A stretch of 64,000 bases of DNA from Actinacidiphila acidipaludis (GTDB lineage Bacteria; Actinomycetota; Actinomycetes; Streptomycetales; Streptomycetaceae), in the NCBI RefSeq assembly GCF_019890725.1, contig NZ_JAINZZ010000031.1, forward strand, positions 18,575 through 82,574. Reading direction: 5' to 3'. The notes under the pieces were generated by a model that saw only the letters and a program-made list of their open reading frames with translations, did no database searches and was not told the origin of the DNA. A program made the translations under genes and the position numbers. How positions within the stretch are numbered: position 1 is the first letter of the stretch; each line of letters begins with the position of its first letter. Positions 25,167 through 34,728 of this stretch are shown piece by piece.

Positions 25167-26749
25167 GCGCCGACGTCACCACCACCCCCGGCACGCAGAC
25201 CAAGCGGCCCTTCCGCCGCGCGCTGATCAGTGTGTACGACAAGACCGGCCTGGAGGAGCTGGCCCGCGGCCTGCACGCGGCGGGCGTCGAGCTGGTGTCG
25301 ACCGGGTCGACCGCGGCACGCATCGCCGCGGCCGGGGTGCCGGTCACCCCGGTCGAGGAGCTGACCGGCTTCCCCGAGTGCCTGGACGGTCGGGTCAAGA
25401 CGCTGCACCCCAAGGTGCACGCCGGCATCCTCGCCGACCTGCGGCTCGCCGACCACCGCCAGCAGCTCGCCGACCTCCAGGTGCAGCCGTTCGAGCTCGT
25501 CGTGGTGAACCTGTACCCGTTCAAGGAGACCGTCGCCTCGGGCGCGAGCGACGACGAGTGCGTCGAGCAGATCGACATCGGCGGTCCGTCGATGGTGCGC
25601 GGCGCGGCGAAGAACCACCCGTCGGTCGCGGTGGTCACCAGCCCCGAGCGCTACGCGGACGTGCTGGCCGCCGTGCAGGACGGCGGGTTCGACCTGGCGA
25701 CCCGCAAGCGGCTGGCCGCCGAGGCGTTCCGGCACACCGCCGCGTACGACGTGGCCGTGGCCTCCTGGTTCGCCGACGGCTACGCGGCGGACGGCGACAG
25801 CGGCTTCCCGGAGTTCACCGGTGCGACCTACCGGCGCAAGAACACCCTGCGCTACGGGGAGAACCCGCACCAGGGCGCCGCGCTCTACACCGACGGCTCG
25901 GGCGGCGGCCTGGCCGAGGCGGAGCAGCTGCACGGCAAGGAGATGTCGTACAACAACTACGTGGACACCGAGTCCGCGCGCCGTGCCGCCTACGACCACG
26001 ACGACCCGTGCGTGGCGATCATCAAGCACGCCAACCCGTGCGGGATCGCGGTCGGCGCCGACGTCGCCGAGGCGCACCGCAAGGCGCACGCCTGCGACCC
26101 GACGTCCGCGTTCGGCGGCGTCATCGCGGTGAACCGGCCGGTGTCGGTGGCCATGGCCGAGCAGGTCGCGGACATCTTCACCGAGGTCATCGTGGCCCCC
26201 GGGTACGAGGACGGCGCGGTCGAGGTGCTGGCCCGCAAGAAGAACATCCGGGTGCTGCGCTGCCCCGAGGCGCCGGCCGCGGTCACCGAGCAGCGGCCGA
26301 TCGAGGGCGGGCTGCTGGTCCAGGTCAAGGACCGGCTGCAGGCCGCCGGCGACGACCCGGCGACCTGGACGCTGGCCACCGGCGAGGCGCTGTCCGCGGA
26401 GGACCTGGCCGAGCTGGCGTTCGCCTGGCGGGCGTGCCGCGCGGTGAAGTCCAACGCGATCCTGCTGGCGAAGGACGGCGCGAGCGTCGGCGTCGGCATG
26501 GGCCAGGTGAACCGGGTGGACTCCGCACGGCTGGCGGTCGCCCGGGCAGGCGCCGAGCGGGCGGCGGGCTCCTACGCCGCGTCCGACGCGTTCTTCCCGT
26601 TCCCCGACGGCTTCGAGGTGCTCGCCGAGGCGGGCGTCAAGGCCGTGGTGCAGCCGGGCGGTTCGGTCCGCGACGAGCTGGTGGTCGAGGCGGCGCAGAA
26701 GGCCGGCGTGACGATGTACTTCACGGGCACCCGCCACTTCTTCCACTGA
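25163..26749 (+). CDS. purH: Bifunctional AICAR formyltransferase / IMP cyclohydrolase
   Basis: 528 residues, normal length. N-terminal cyclohydrolase (MGS-like) domain with SVYDKTGLEELARGL, GRVKTLHPKVHAGIL, NLYPFKETV and DIGGPSMVRGAAKN; C-terminal transformylase with NTLRYGENPHQ, the catalytic Lys-His in IKHANPCG, CDPTSAFGGV, KSNAI and SDAFFPFPDG. It performs the last two steps to IMP using 10-formyl-THF, which FolD (encoded 1 kb away) supplies. A 21-bp perfect hairpin follows the gene. Confidence 0.98.
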   Translation: MSADVTTTPGTQTKRPFRRALISVYDKTGLEELARGLHAAGVELVSTGSTAARIAAAGVPVTPVEELTGFPECLDGRVKTLHPKVHAGILADLRLADHRQQLADLQVQPFELVVVNLYPFKETVASGASDDECVEQIDIGGPSMVRGAAKNHPSVAVVTSPERYADVLAAVQDGGFDLATRKRLAAEAFRHTAAYDVAVASWFADGYAADGDSGFPEFTGATYRRKNTLRYGENPHQGAALYTDGSGGGLAEAEQLHGKEMSYNNYVDTESARRAAYDHDDPCVAIIKHANPCGIAVGADVAEAHRKAHACDPTSAFGGVIAVNRPVSVAMAEQVADIFTEVIVAPGYEDGAVEVLARKKNIRVLRCPEAPAAVTEQRPIEGGLLVQVKDRLQAAGDDPATWTLATGEALSAEDLAELAFAWRACRAVKSNAILLAKDGASVGVGMGQVNRVDSARLAVARAGAERAAGSYAASDAFFPFPDGFEVLAEAGVKAVVQPGGSVRDELVVEAAQKAGVTMYFTGTRHFFH

Positions 26750-26821
26750 CGCTTGCGGGCCGCGCTCCGCGGCCCGACCGGTCCCTGGGCGGTGAGCCCC
26801 CGGGGCCGGCCCCGCGCACCA

Positions 26822-26869
26822 ACGGCCGGCGGCCGCGCCCTCCTCGTCGAGGGCGCGGCCGCCGGCCGT
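26822..26869. terminator. 21-bp perfect hairpin between purH and the RDD gene
   Basis: Left arm 26822-26842, loop CTCGTC, right arm 26849-26869, fully complementary and GC-rich, without a U-tract. Located between converging genes, so it probably serves both directions. Confidence 0.85.
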
Positions 26870-26936
26870 CGTGTCGTCCCGGGCCGCACGGACCCCGCAC
26901 GGGCCCGCGCGGGCCGGGTGTGGACCTCCGGACCGT

Positions 26937-27692
26937 CTAGTTGGGGTCCCTGATGACCACGGTGTGCACGCACTTGTCGGCGAACGTCTGCTTCTTGGCG
27001 TCCCACAGCGGCCACAGGTACCCCAGACCGCAGGCCAGCGAGTCGAGGACGTGCAGCAGGCGGCGGCCGAAGGCCAGACCGAAACCGAGCGACGATCCGT
27101 CGTGCTCGCGCAGCAGCCGGATGCCGACGATGCGCTTGCCGGGGGTCTGGCCGGTGCTGCCCTCGCGGTAGCAGAGGAACAGGGTGGCGGCCAGCATGAG
27201 CACGCCGCCGATCACCATCAGCGTGATGGAGCTGCCCGGTACCTTCGGCGTCGGGCAGCTGTCGCGCGGGATGTTCACCTTGTCGCAGTCCCGCCAGCGG
27301 TCGGCCACCTTCACCGAGAACCGCAGGTACCCCGCCATGAACAGGCCGTAGGGGACGAGCATGACCATCAGGCCGTCCAGCAGCACCGCGCCCAGCCGGG
27401 CGCCCCAGCTCGCCAGCGCGGGCATGCCCTGCGGCGCCATCGGGTAGGGCGGCCGGCCGCCGTAGGGCTGCCCGCCGTAGGGCTGCGCGCCGTACGGCTG
27501 ACCCCCGTACGGCTGGCCCCCGTACGGCTGCTGGTAGCCGCCCTGCTGCGGGAAGGACGGGTACGCGCCCGGACCCGGCTGCCCGTACGGACCGGACTGC
27601 GGGTAGGCGGGCGGCTGCTGCTGGGGATGGTCGTACGGCGGCTGCGGCTGCGGCTCGCCGTAGGGACTGGCGGGGCCGGGAGGCTGACTCAC
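26937..27692 (-). CDS. RDD family membrane protein
   Basis: 251 residues. Residues 1-75 are Pro/Tyr/Gln/Gly-rich with QPYGG repeats (five near-identical copies around 45-72). The RDD domain follows, with ARLGAVLLDGLMVML (the Arg and Asp that name the family), a second span ~155-175, and GQTPGKRIVGIRLLREHDG before the last conserved segment. Function is generally unknown; some RDD proteins are Na+/H+ antiporters. The GTG start has AAGGA 8 nt upstream. Divergent to folD. Confidence 0.9.
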   Translation of the reverse strand: MSQPPGPASPYGEPQPQPPYDHPQQQPPAYPQSGPYGQPGPGAYPSFPQQGGYQQPYGGQPYGGQPYGAQPYGGQPYGGRPPYPMAPQGMPALASWGARLGAVLLDGLMVMLVPYGLFMAGYLRFSVKVADRWRDCDKVNIPRDSCPTPKVPGSSITLMVIGGVLMLAATLFLCYREGSTGQTPGKRIVGIRLLREHDGSSLGFGLAFGRRLLHVLDSLACGLGYLWPLWDAKKQTFADKCVHTVVIRDPN

Positions 27693-27860
27693 GTGCGCGA
27701 TCCTTCGAGCGGAGAGGGGGACGGCGGCGGCTGGGCCGAGGGGGGACCGGCACATCGTGGAGCCGGTGCCGGGTGCCGCGCAAGGGACAAACCCGCCCGT
27801 TCCGCGGACCGGACGCCACCTGATTGGCCGCCCGCCGGGAGGATCCGCGAGTATGGGTCC

Positions 27861-28730
27861 ATGACCGCCCAGATTCTCGATGGCAAGGCCACGTCCGCCG
27901 CGATCAAGGCAGAGCTGACCGCGCGCGTCCAGGAGCTCAAGGCCCGGGGGATCACCCCCGGTCTCGGCACGCTGCTGGTCGGCGACGACCCGGGCAGCAA
28001 GTGGTACGTGGCAGGCAAGCACCGCGACTGCGCCGAGGTCGGCATCGGTTCCATCCAGCGGGAACTGCCGGACACCGCCACGCAGGAGGAGATCGAGGCG
28101 GTCGTCCGCGAGCTGAACGCCGACCCCGCGTGCACCGGCTACATCGTCCAGCTCCCGCTGCCCAAGGGCATCGACACCAACCGGGTGCTGGAGCTGATGG
28201 ACCCGGCCAAGGACGCCGACGGCCTGCACCCGATGAGCCTGGGCCGGCTGGTGCTGGGCGTGCCCGCGCCGCTGCCCTGCACCCCCAACGGGATCGTGGA
28301 GCTGCTGCGCCGCCACGGCGTGGAGATCAACGGCGCGCACGTGGTGGTCGTCGGCCGCGGCATCACGGTGGGCCGGTCGATCGGGCTGCTGCTGACCCGC
28401 AAGTCGGAGAACGCGACGGTGACGCTGTGCCACACCGGCACGCGGGACCTGTCCGCGCAGCTCCGCCAGGCCGACATCGTGGTGGCCGCCGCGGGCGTGC
28501 CGCACATCATCAAGCCCGAGGACGTCAAGGCGGGCGCCGCGGTGCTGGACGTCGGCGTCAGCCGGGACGAGCACGGCAAGATCGTCGGCGACGTGCACCC
28601 GGGCGTGGCCGAGGTCGCCGGCTGGATCTCGCCGAATCCGGGCGGCGTCGGCCCGATGACCCGGGCGATGCTGCTGCTGAACGTCGTAGAGGCGGCCGAG
28701 GCGGCCGAGGCGGCGGAACGTGTCGGCTGA
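27861..28730 (+). CDS. folD: Methylene-THF dehydrogenase / methenyl-THF cyclohydrolase
   Basis: 289 residues. Makes 10-formyl-THF for PurN and PurH. Visible are GDDPGSKWYVAGKH with the catalytic Tyr and Lys, YIVQLPLPKG, PAKDADGLHP, PCTPNGIVELL, the NADP loop VVVGRGITVGRSIGLLL and VLDVGVSR. The C-terminal tail EAAEAAEAAERVG comes from a 9-nt direct repeat and is unlikely to be conserved. GAGTAT 7-12 nt before the ATG, with no Shine-Dalgarno, suggests a leaderless mRNA. Overlaps the DUF3017 gene by 11 nt. Confidence 0.97.
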   Translation: MTAQILDGKATSAAIKAELTARVQELKARGITPGLGTLLVGDDPGSKWYVAGKHRDCAEVGIGSIQRELPDTATQEEIEAVVRELNADPACTGYIVQLPLPKGIDTNRVLELMDPAKDADGLHPMSLGRLVLGVPAPLPCTPNGIVELLRRHGVEINGAHVVVVGRGITVGRSIGLLLTRKSENATVTLCHTGTRDLSAQLRQADIVVAAAGVPHIIKPEDVKAGAAVLDVGVSRDEHGKIVGDVHPGVAEVAGWISPNPGGVGPMTRAMLLLNVVEAAEAAEAAERVG

Positions 28731-29154
28731 GGAGGCGCGGCCGGAACCGGCGTGGCGGCACTCGCGGCGTGAGCCGGGCGGCCGCCCCGCTGTCACCCGT
28801 GGCACCGCGCGGCCCGAGGGCGGCGACCGCGCGGCGAGCGGCGACGCCCCGGCTCCGGCCCGCCAGTGGCCGATCCTGCTGGTCATCGCGGGTACGGCGA
28901 TCGGCCTGATCGTCACCGCGACCGGAGCGTTCCGGGCGGGCACCATCACCGTCGGGGTCTCGCTCCTGGTCGGGGCGGCGCTGCGCTGGGCGATGACGCG
29001 GGTGGGCATGCTGGCCGTGCGCAGCCGCTTCACCGACGTGATCACCTACGGCGTCCTGGGCCTGGGCATACTCATGCTGGCGCTGATGGCCCAGCCCGAC
29101 CCGCTGATCCGCATCCCGTTCCTCGAGGACATCATCCACTTCAGCGTCCGCTGA
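28720..29154 (+). CDS. DUF3017 membrane protein
   Basis: 144 residues. The N-terminal ~45 are Arg/Pro-rich and polar; three membrane segments follow (~50-68 WPILLVIAGTAIGLIV, ~75-92, ~108-125 YGVLGLGILMLALMA). DUF3017 genes usually follow folD in actinobacteria; the function is unknown. The GTG overlaps the folD end, so translation is likely coupled. Confidence 0.88.
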   Translation: MSAEEARPEPAWRHSRREPGGRPAVTRGTARPEGGDRAASGDAPAPARQWPILLVIAGTAIGLIVTATGAFRAGTITVGVSLLVGAALRWAMTRVGMLAVRSRFTDVITYGVLGLGILMLALMAQPDPLIRIPFLEDIIHFSVR

Positions 29155-29329
29155 AACGTATGACCGGCCCGAGCCCGCGGGATCCGCGAGACCCGCGCGC
29201 TGAGTCCGGGAGTGCGGCGTGTAGCACAACGGGCCTGCTTCCGGGCGGAGGTGCGCGAAATCGTACGGGGCGCGGACGGATGTTCTAGCGTGGTCGGCCG
29301 GGTGGAGGCCGAATCACGAGGGGTGCGGC

Positions 29330-30184
29330 GTGACGCAATGGGAGCCTTTGGCGGATCGCATCCCGGTGGACATGCGACGCCTGGCCACGCAGTTGCGCCG
29401 CATGAAGGACCGCGGCGGCCTGACCGTACCGGCGCTCGCGGCGCGCACCGCGCAGTCCGTCGAGTCCTGGGAACGCGCCCTGGCCGGGCGGCAGTTGCCG
29501 CCGCTGGACGCGGTGGAGGTGCTGGCCCAGGCGAGCGGCGCGGACTACGACCGGGTCGGCGCGCTGTGGAAGCTGGCCGAGCGGGCGTCGACGGGATCGG
29601 GTGACCGGGGCCGCGGCAAGCCGCTGCCGAACCCTGACCCGCTCGACCCGCTGGGCGCCGACGAGGGACTCCCGCGCCGCGGCCGCCGGCTGCTGCTGCT
29701 CGCCACCGTCGGCGTCCTGGCCGCCGCGGCCCTGGTCGCGGTGCTGCTCACCGCGGGCCCGAGCACCGGCCGCGTCCCGCCGGGCTCGGCCGGCCCGACG
29801 GTGACCGGCGTGGGCGTCCCCGAGGGAGGCACGCCACGCGCGCGGGGCACCGGGACCCCGAACCCGGGCGGCGGTCCGGGCCGCGCCACCACGACGGTCG
29901 GGCCCTCCGGCAGCGGCACCCCGGCGGGCGACCGGCCCTCGCCCGCGACGGAGTCGCTCTCCCCGGCCCCCGGCACGCCCACCGCGCCCGGCACCGGCGG
30001 CGCCTCGGGGAACGTCCCCGCCCCGCCGGGCGCGGGTACTCCGGGCGGCGGCCCGACCACCGCGCAACCTCCGTCGACCGGCGTCCCCTCCGCGCCGCCC
30101 AGCAGCTCGCCGTCCCCGAGCCCGAGCCCGGCCCACTCCCGGCTCTGCCTCGGCCTGATCGTGCTCGGCGTCTGCATCGGCTGA
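29330..30184 (+). CDS. XRE-type helix-turn-helix protein with membrane span and Pro/Thr-rich tail
   Basis: 284 residues. Residues ~15-75 (LATQLRRMKDRGGLTVPALAARTAQSVESWERALAGRQLPP, split over helices) form a Cro/XRE-like HTH. After RRGRRL a single membrane segment (~118-138, LLLLATVGVLAAAALVAVLL) is followed by ~140 residues rich in Gly, Thr, Pro and Ser, predicted outside, ending HSRLCLGLIVLGVCIG with two cysteines. The layout parallels RodZ-like or membrane-tethered transcription regulators. GTG start with GAGGGG upstream. Confidence 0.82.
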   Translation: MTQWEPLADRIPVDMRRLATQLRRMKDRGGLTVPALAARTAQSVESWERALAGRQLPPLDAVEVLAQASGADYDRVGALWKLAERASTGSGDRGRGKPLPNPDPLDPLGADEGLPRRGRRLLLLATVGVLAAAALVAVLLTAGPSTGRVPPGSAGPTVTGVGVPEGGTPRARGTGTPNPGGGPGRATTTVGPSGSGTPAGDRPSPATESLSPAPGTPTAPGTGGASGNVPAPPGAGTPGGGPTTAQPPSTGVPSAPPSSSPSPSPSPAHSRLCLGLIVLGVCIG

Positions 30185-30465
30185 CGGCGGCCTCGCGCCC
30201 GCCCCCGCCGAATCGACGTACGGCCCCGTGGATCAGCCCGTGCCGAACCGCTTGGCGGCCCCCGCGGACCCGCCCCCGCCGAACCGTTTCCGCGGTATCC
30301 GGTGACCGTCACCACACGACCGCGCGTCGAGGCGGCGGGCCGCGCGCGATAGCCTGACGGATGGCTCTCTTGACGCCGAGAGATCCACGTGAAGGGCCGC
30401 TCGGGCCACTGCCGGGGCGACCGCAACCCGCCGCAGCACACCGCAGCAAAGGCCAGGAGAAGGCA

Positions 30466-31455
30466 ATGACTCGCACTCCCGTCAACGTCACCGTCACCGG
30501 AGCGGCCGGCCAGATCGGCTACGCCCTGCTCTTCCGCATCGCCTCGGGCCACCTGCTCGGCGCGGACGTGCCGGTGAAGCTCCGGCTGCTGGAGATCCCG
30601 CAGGGCCTGAAGGCCGCCGAGGGCACCGCGATGGAGCTGGACGACGCCGCCTTCCCGCTGCTGCGCGGCATCGACATCACCGACGACCCGAACGTCGCCT
30701 TCGACGGCGCGAACGTCGCGCTGCTGGTCGGCGCCCGCCCCCGCACCAAGGGCATGGAGCGCGGCGACCTGCTGGAGGCCAACGGCGGCATCTTCAAGCC
30801 GCAGGGCAAGGCCATCAACGACCACGCGGCCGACGACATCAAGGTCCTGGTCGTCGGCAACCCGGCGAACACCAACGCGCTGATCGCCCAGTCCAACGCC
30901 CCGGACGTCCCGGCCGAGCGCTTCACCGCGATGACCCGCCTGGACCACAACCGCGCCATCGCGCAGCTCGCGAAGAAGACCGGTGCGCAGGTCGCGGACA
31001 TCAAGCGCCTCACCATCTGGGGCAACCACTCCGCGACGCAGTACCCGGACATCTTCCACGCGGAGGTCGCCGGCAAGAACGCCGCCGAGGTCGTGGGCGA
31101 CGAGCAGTGGCTGGCCGACACCTTCATCCCGACCGTCGCCAAGCGCGGCGCCGCCATCATCGAGGCCCGTGGCGCCTCCTCGGCCGCCTCCGCCGCGTCC
31201 GCCGCGCTTGACCACGTCCACACCTGGGTGAACGGCACCGCCGACGGCGACTGGACCTCCATGGGCATCGTGTCCGACGGCTCCTACGGTGTGCCGGAGG
31301 GCCTGATCTCCTCGTTCCCGGTCACCACCAAGGACGGCGCCTTCGAGATCGTCCAGGGCCTGGACATCAACGAGTTCTCGCGGACCCGCATCGAGGCGTC
31401 CGTCAAGGAGCTCGAGGAGGAGCGCGCCGCGGTGCGCGAGCTCGGCCTGATCTGA
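30466..31455 (+). CDS. mdh: Malate dehydrogenase
   Basis: 329 residues, NAD-dependent, of the actinobacterial MalDH clade. NAD loop TGAAGQIGYALLFRIASG, substrate arginines in GARPRTKGMERGDLL, VVGNPANTNA, the catalytic His in IWGNHSATQYPD and Asp in TRLDHNRA. TCA cycle oxidation of malate to oxaloacetate. The ATG at 30466 has AGGAG 8 nt upstream; an in-frame ATG at 30361 lies at the probable transcription start (TAGCCT at 30350-30355), leaving a ~105-nt leader. A hairpin terminator follows. Confidence 0.97.
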   Translation: MTRTPVNVTVTGAAGQIGYALLFRIASGHLLGADVPVKLRLLEIPQGLKAAEGTAMELDDAAFPLLRGIDITDDPNVAFDGANVALLVGARPRTKGMERGDLLEANGGIFKPQGKAINDHAADDIKVLVVGNPANTNALIAQSNAPDVPAERFTAMTRLDHNRAIAQLAKKTGAQVADIKRLTIWGNHSATQYPDIFHAEVAGKNAAEVVGDEQWLADTFIPTVAKRGAAIIEARGASSAASAASAALDHVHTWVNGTADGDWTSMGIVSDGSYGVPEGLISSFPVTTKDGAFEIVQGLDINEFSRTRIEASVKELEEERAAVRELGLI

Positions 31456-31523
31456 CGCATTGCAGCATTGCAGCAGCGCGGCGACGACGCATTGCCGCGT
31501 CCGGCTCGTACGCCTGAGCCGGG

Positions 31524-31557
31524 GTAAGGGGCGCCGCCTTTTGGTGGCGCCCCTTAC
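31524..31557 (+). terminator. Hairpin terminator after mdh
   Basis: GTAAGGGGCGCCGCC pairs with GGTGGCGCCCCTTAC around a TTTT loop (15-bp stem, one G-T wobble). About 70 nt after the mdh stop; it may also stop transcription from the convergent MocR gene. Confidence 0.88.
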
Positions 31558-31614
31558 GTATGCGCCGGGTCCCGGTCCTCATCCGCCGGGCCCGGGTCAT
31601 CCGCCGGGCCCGGG

Positions 31615-33093
31615 TCACCCGCCGGCGGCCCCCCTGGTCGTCAGCACCTCGCAGAGCAGGTCCACCGCGCCGCTGAACGCGTGCTCCGGCGGGGTGCCGT
31701 AGCCGATGACGAGGGCGGGCGGTGTGCCGGGCGGCGCGCCGAAGGCGTCCAGTCCGCCGAGCGCCAGGCCCCGGGCGTGCGCCCTGGTGACGACCTCGGC
31801 CAACGTTCCTGCCTCGGGCGGCAGTTCGACGAGCATGTGCAGCCCGGCCGCGATCCCGGAGACCCGCGCGCCCGGCACCCGCTCGGCCAGCGCCGCCACC
31901 ATGCGGTCGCGCCGCTCCCGGTAGTGCAGCCGCATCCGCCGCACATGGCGGTCGTAGCCGCCGGACTCGATGAACTCCGCGAGCGTCAACTGCTCCAGCA
32001 CCGGCGACTGGTGGTCCGCCAGCCGCTTCTCCCTGACCACCGCGTCCAGCAGGTGCGGCGGCACGGCGATCCAGGCCAGCCGCAGCGCCGGGGCCAGGCT
32101 CTTGCTCGCGGTGCCGGCGTAGACGACGTGATCGGGTGCGAGCCCCTGCAGCGCGCCGATCGGCTGCCGGTCGTAGCGGAACTCGCCGTCGTAGTCGTCC
32201 TCGACGATGATGCCGCCGGTCGCGCGGGCCCACGCGGTGACCGCGGTCCTGCGCCCGGGCGACAACCGCACCCCCATCGGGAAGTGGTGAGCGGGCGTCA
32301 GCACGGCCGCGGCGACGTCGGCGCCCGCGCGTTCCAGGCCCTCGATCCGGGCTCCGTCGGCGTCGACGGGCAGCGGCACCGTGGCCAGGCCCGCGGCCGT
32401 CAGCAGGGTGCGCAGATCGGGCAGTCCGACGGCCTCCACCGCGATCCGGCGGGCGCCTCGGGCGCGGAGCACCCGGGCCAGCAGGCCGACCGCCTGGACG
32501 TAGCCGGTGCAGATCACCAGCCGGTCGGGGTCGGTGCGCACGCCCCTGACGCGGGCGAGGTAGCCGGCCAGCGCGGTGCGCAGTTCGGGGCGGCCGCGCG
32601 GATCGGCGTAGCCGAACGCCTCGTTGGGCGCCGCGACCAGCGCGCGGCGGGCGGCGGCCGCCCACGCGGTGCGCGGGAAGGACGACAGGTCGGGGGAGCC
32701 CGGCCACAGCACGTACGGCAGTCGGGTGGCGAAGGGCACGAGGTCGGCGCGTCCGGTCCGCGGCCCCTCCACGGCCCCCGCCGCGGCCGACGGGCCCGCG
32801 GGCGGAAGGTTGTGCGGGGCCGGGCGGTCGGCGACCCGCGTGCCCGAGCCCTGGCGGGCGGTGAGCCAGCCCTCGGCCACCAGCTGCCCGTACGCGTCGG
32901 CGACGGTGTTGCGGGCCACGCCCAGGTCCTTGGCGAGCACGCGGCTCGACGGCAGCCGGCTGCCGGGGGTGAGCCGGCCCTCGCGGACGGCCTCGCGCAG
33001 CGCCTCCTCCAGGGCGGCCCGCGAGTGCCGGCCCGCCAGGTCGAGGAGCAGGTCGTAGGTGCCGCCGCGTCCGGAAGTGGCCCACTGGTACAT
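31615..33093 (-). CDS. MocR/PdxR-type GntR-aminotransferase regulator
   Basis: 492 residues. N-terminal GntR winged helix (LREAVREGRLTPGSRLPSSR, VARNTVADAYGQL) joined by a linker to a fold-type I aminotransferase domain (YADPRGRPELRTALAGYL, the Tyr/Asp PLP contacts in EDDYDGEFRYD, Schiff-base Lys in AGTASKSLAPALRLAW). MocR proteins sense PLP or an amino acid through the pseudo-enzyme domain; they often control a divergent gene, here the AhpD-like protein starting 49 nt away. Confidence 0.93.
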   Translation of the reverse strand: MYQWATSGRGGTYDLLLDLAGRHSRAALEEALREAVREGRLTPGSRLPSSRVLAKDLGVARNTVADAYGQLVAEGWLTARQGSGTRVADRPAPHNLPPAGPSAAAGAVEGPRTGRADLVPFATRLPYVLWPGSPDLSSFPRTAWAAAARRALVAAPNEAFGYADPRGRPELRTALAGYLARVRGVRTDPDRLVICTGYVQAVGLLARVLRARGARRIAVEAVGLPDLRTLLTAAGLATVPLPVDADGARIEGLERAGADVAAAVLTPAHHFPMGVRLSPGRRTAVTAWARATGGIIVEDDYDGEFRYDRQPIGALQGLAPDHVVYAGTASKSLAPALRLAWIAVPPHLLDAVVREKRLADHQSPVLEQLTLAEFIESGGYDRHVRRMRLHYRERRDRMVAALAERVPGARVSGIAAGLHMLVELPPEAGTLAEVVTRAHARGLALGGLDAFGAPPGTPPALVIGYGTPPEHAFSGAVDLLCEVLTTRGAAGG

Positions 33094-33142
33094 AAGGCAA
33101 GTGGACCATGGGACGGAGCCATTGCGCCTCTACGGTGGGAGC

Positions 33143-33661
33143 ATGACGACGATCTCCGAGACCGCGACCGAGACCACGACTGCGACCACCGTCCCCGCCG
33201 ACGCGCCCGTGCCCGCGCCTGCCCCGCGGATCAACCTGATGGACAACGCGCCGGACTTCTACCAGGCGATGTTCGCGCTGGACAAGGCCGCGGCGAAGGG
33301 CCTCGACCCCGTCGTGCGCGAGCTGGTGCGGGTCCGCGTCTCGCAGCTCAACGGCTGCGCCTACTGCGTCGACAAGCACAGCGCCGACGCCCGGGCGCTC
33401 GGTCTGTCGGAGCAGAAGCTCTACGGGGTCACGGTGTGGCGCGAGACGCCGTTCTTCACCGCCCGCGAGCGGGCCGCGCTGGCCCTGGCCGAGGCGGTCA
33501 CCGGGCTCGGCGCCCATGGTGTGCCCGACGGCGTCTACGACGAGGCGGCCGCGCTGTTCGACGAGAAGGAGCTGCCGCGGCTGATCGCCATGTGTGTGAC
33601 CATGAACGCGTGGAACCGGATCGGCGTGACCTGCCGGATGTCGCCGGCCACGCGGGCGTAG
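33143..33661 (+). CDS. AhpD-like carboxymuconolactone decarboxylase family protein
   Basis: 172 residues. Contains the AhpD catalytic signature CAYCVDKHS (CxxC-x3-H) in VSQLNGCAYCVDKHSADA, so a thiol-based alkylhydroperoxidase-type reductase is likely. The N-terminal ~30 residues are Thr/Ala/Pro-rich. TACGGT lies exactly 7-12 nt before the ATG (leaderless mRNA probable; GGGAGC is an alternative weak RBS). Divergent from, and probably controlled by, the MocR gene. Confidence 0.93.
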   Translation: MTTISETATETTTATTVPADAPVPAPAPRINLMDNAPDFYQAMFALDKAAAKGLDPVVRELVRVRVSQLNGCAYCVDKHSADARALGLSEQKLYGVTVWRETPFFTARERAALALAEAVTGLGAHGVPDGVYDEAAALFDEKELPRLIAMCVTMNAWNRIGVTCRMSPATRA

Positions 33662-33681
33662 CCCTCGCGGGCCGGGGGGCT

Positions 33682-34617
33682 TCAGTCGGCGCGGCCCCGG
33701 GCCGGGTGGGTGTCGGGGGCCGCGTCCTCGTCCTCCCCGGCGGGGTGGGTGTCGCGGCCCGGGGTCCCGGCCGGTTCCGCGGGCGGGGGCGGCGCGACCT
33801 CGCCGAAGCGCGCGAGGACCAGCGCGCCCAGGACGGCCAGCACGAAGCCCGCGACGGCGACGGGGGTCCAGCCGGCCCGGGTCCGGTCGCCCAGGGCCAG
33901 TACGCCCACCAGCGCCGGGCCGATCGTCTCGCCGATCACCATGCCCGCGGTGGCCGCGGTGACCGAGCCGCGCTGCAGCGCCGAGGTCAGCAGCAGGAAG
34001 GCGGCGCCGCCGCCGAGCACCACCGCGTACAGCGCGGGGTTGGCGAAGAGTGCGCCCGGGGAGAGGCTGTCGATCAGCCGTACCGCGACCTCGACGACGC
34101 CGAAGCCGAAGCCCGCGCCGAGACCGAGGATGGCGGCGCGCGGCCGGTCCGGCAGCCGGCCGGCCGCCCAGCCGATCAGCAGCACGGCTCCGGCGGCGGC
34201 GAGCGTCGACCAGCGCAGGGCCGTGCCCCCGTGGCCGCCGCCCTCGGCGCCGGAGGACAGGCCGAGCAGGGCCAGGCCGCCGCACACCGCGCCCACGGCG
34301 GCCCACTCGGGGCGGGACAGCCGGGTGTGCAGCATGCGGCTCGCGCCGATCGCGGTCACCGCGAGGCTGGCGGCCAGCGCGGCGCCCACCGTGTAGATGG
34401 GGAGGGTGCGGAGGGCGACCAGTTCGAAGAGGAAGCCGACGCCGTCGAGGGCGAGGCCGAACAGGTAGGTCCACTGCCGGACCGCCCGGGCCAGCAGGCG
34501 GGTGTCCACGCCGGAGCCCGAACCGGGCGCGCTCGCCCGGGCGCCCGCGGCCTGCAGGACCGAGGCCACCCCGAAACACAGGCTCGCGCCGAGCGCCGCC
34601 ACCATTCCCCAAAGCAC
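33682..34617 (-). CDS. EamA/DMT-type small-molecule transporter
   Basis: 311 residues with nine or ten hydrophobic helices (MLWGMVAALGASLCFGVASVL, TYLFGLALDGVGFLFELVAL, TVGAALAASLAVTAIGASRM and others) in two repeats, and a polar Pro/Asp-rich C-terminal tail (~275-311). Substrate unknown. The GTG start has AAGGTGG upstream. Oriented with rocD upstream on the same strand, from which a hairpin separates it. Confidence 0.85.
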   Translation of the reverse strand: MLWGMVAALGASLCFGVASVLQAAGARASAPGSGSGVDTRLLARAVRQWTYLFGLALDGVGFLFELVALRTLPIYTVGAALAASLAVTAIGASRMLHTRLSRPEWAAVGAVCGGLALLGLSSGAEGGGHGGTALRWSTLAAAGAVLLIGWAAGRLPDRPRAAILGLGAGFGFGVVEVAVRLIDSLSPGALFANPALYAVVLGGGAAFLLLTSALQRGSVTAATAGMVIGETIGPALVGVLALGDRTRAGWTPVAVAGFVLAVLGALVLARFGEVAPPPPAEPAGTPGRDTHPAGEDEDAAPDTHPARGRAD

Positions 34618-34728
34618 GCCCCACCTTAAGCCGGTCGGGGTGCGCCGCGCGGCACCCCGTCACCGGCCGGTGCGGTGCCGTGCTGTGCCGTGCCGTGCGG
34701 CCGTCGGGGCCGCGGGGACCAGGAGGCG

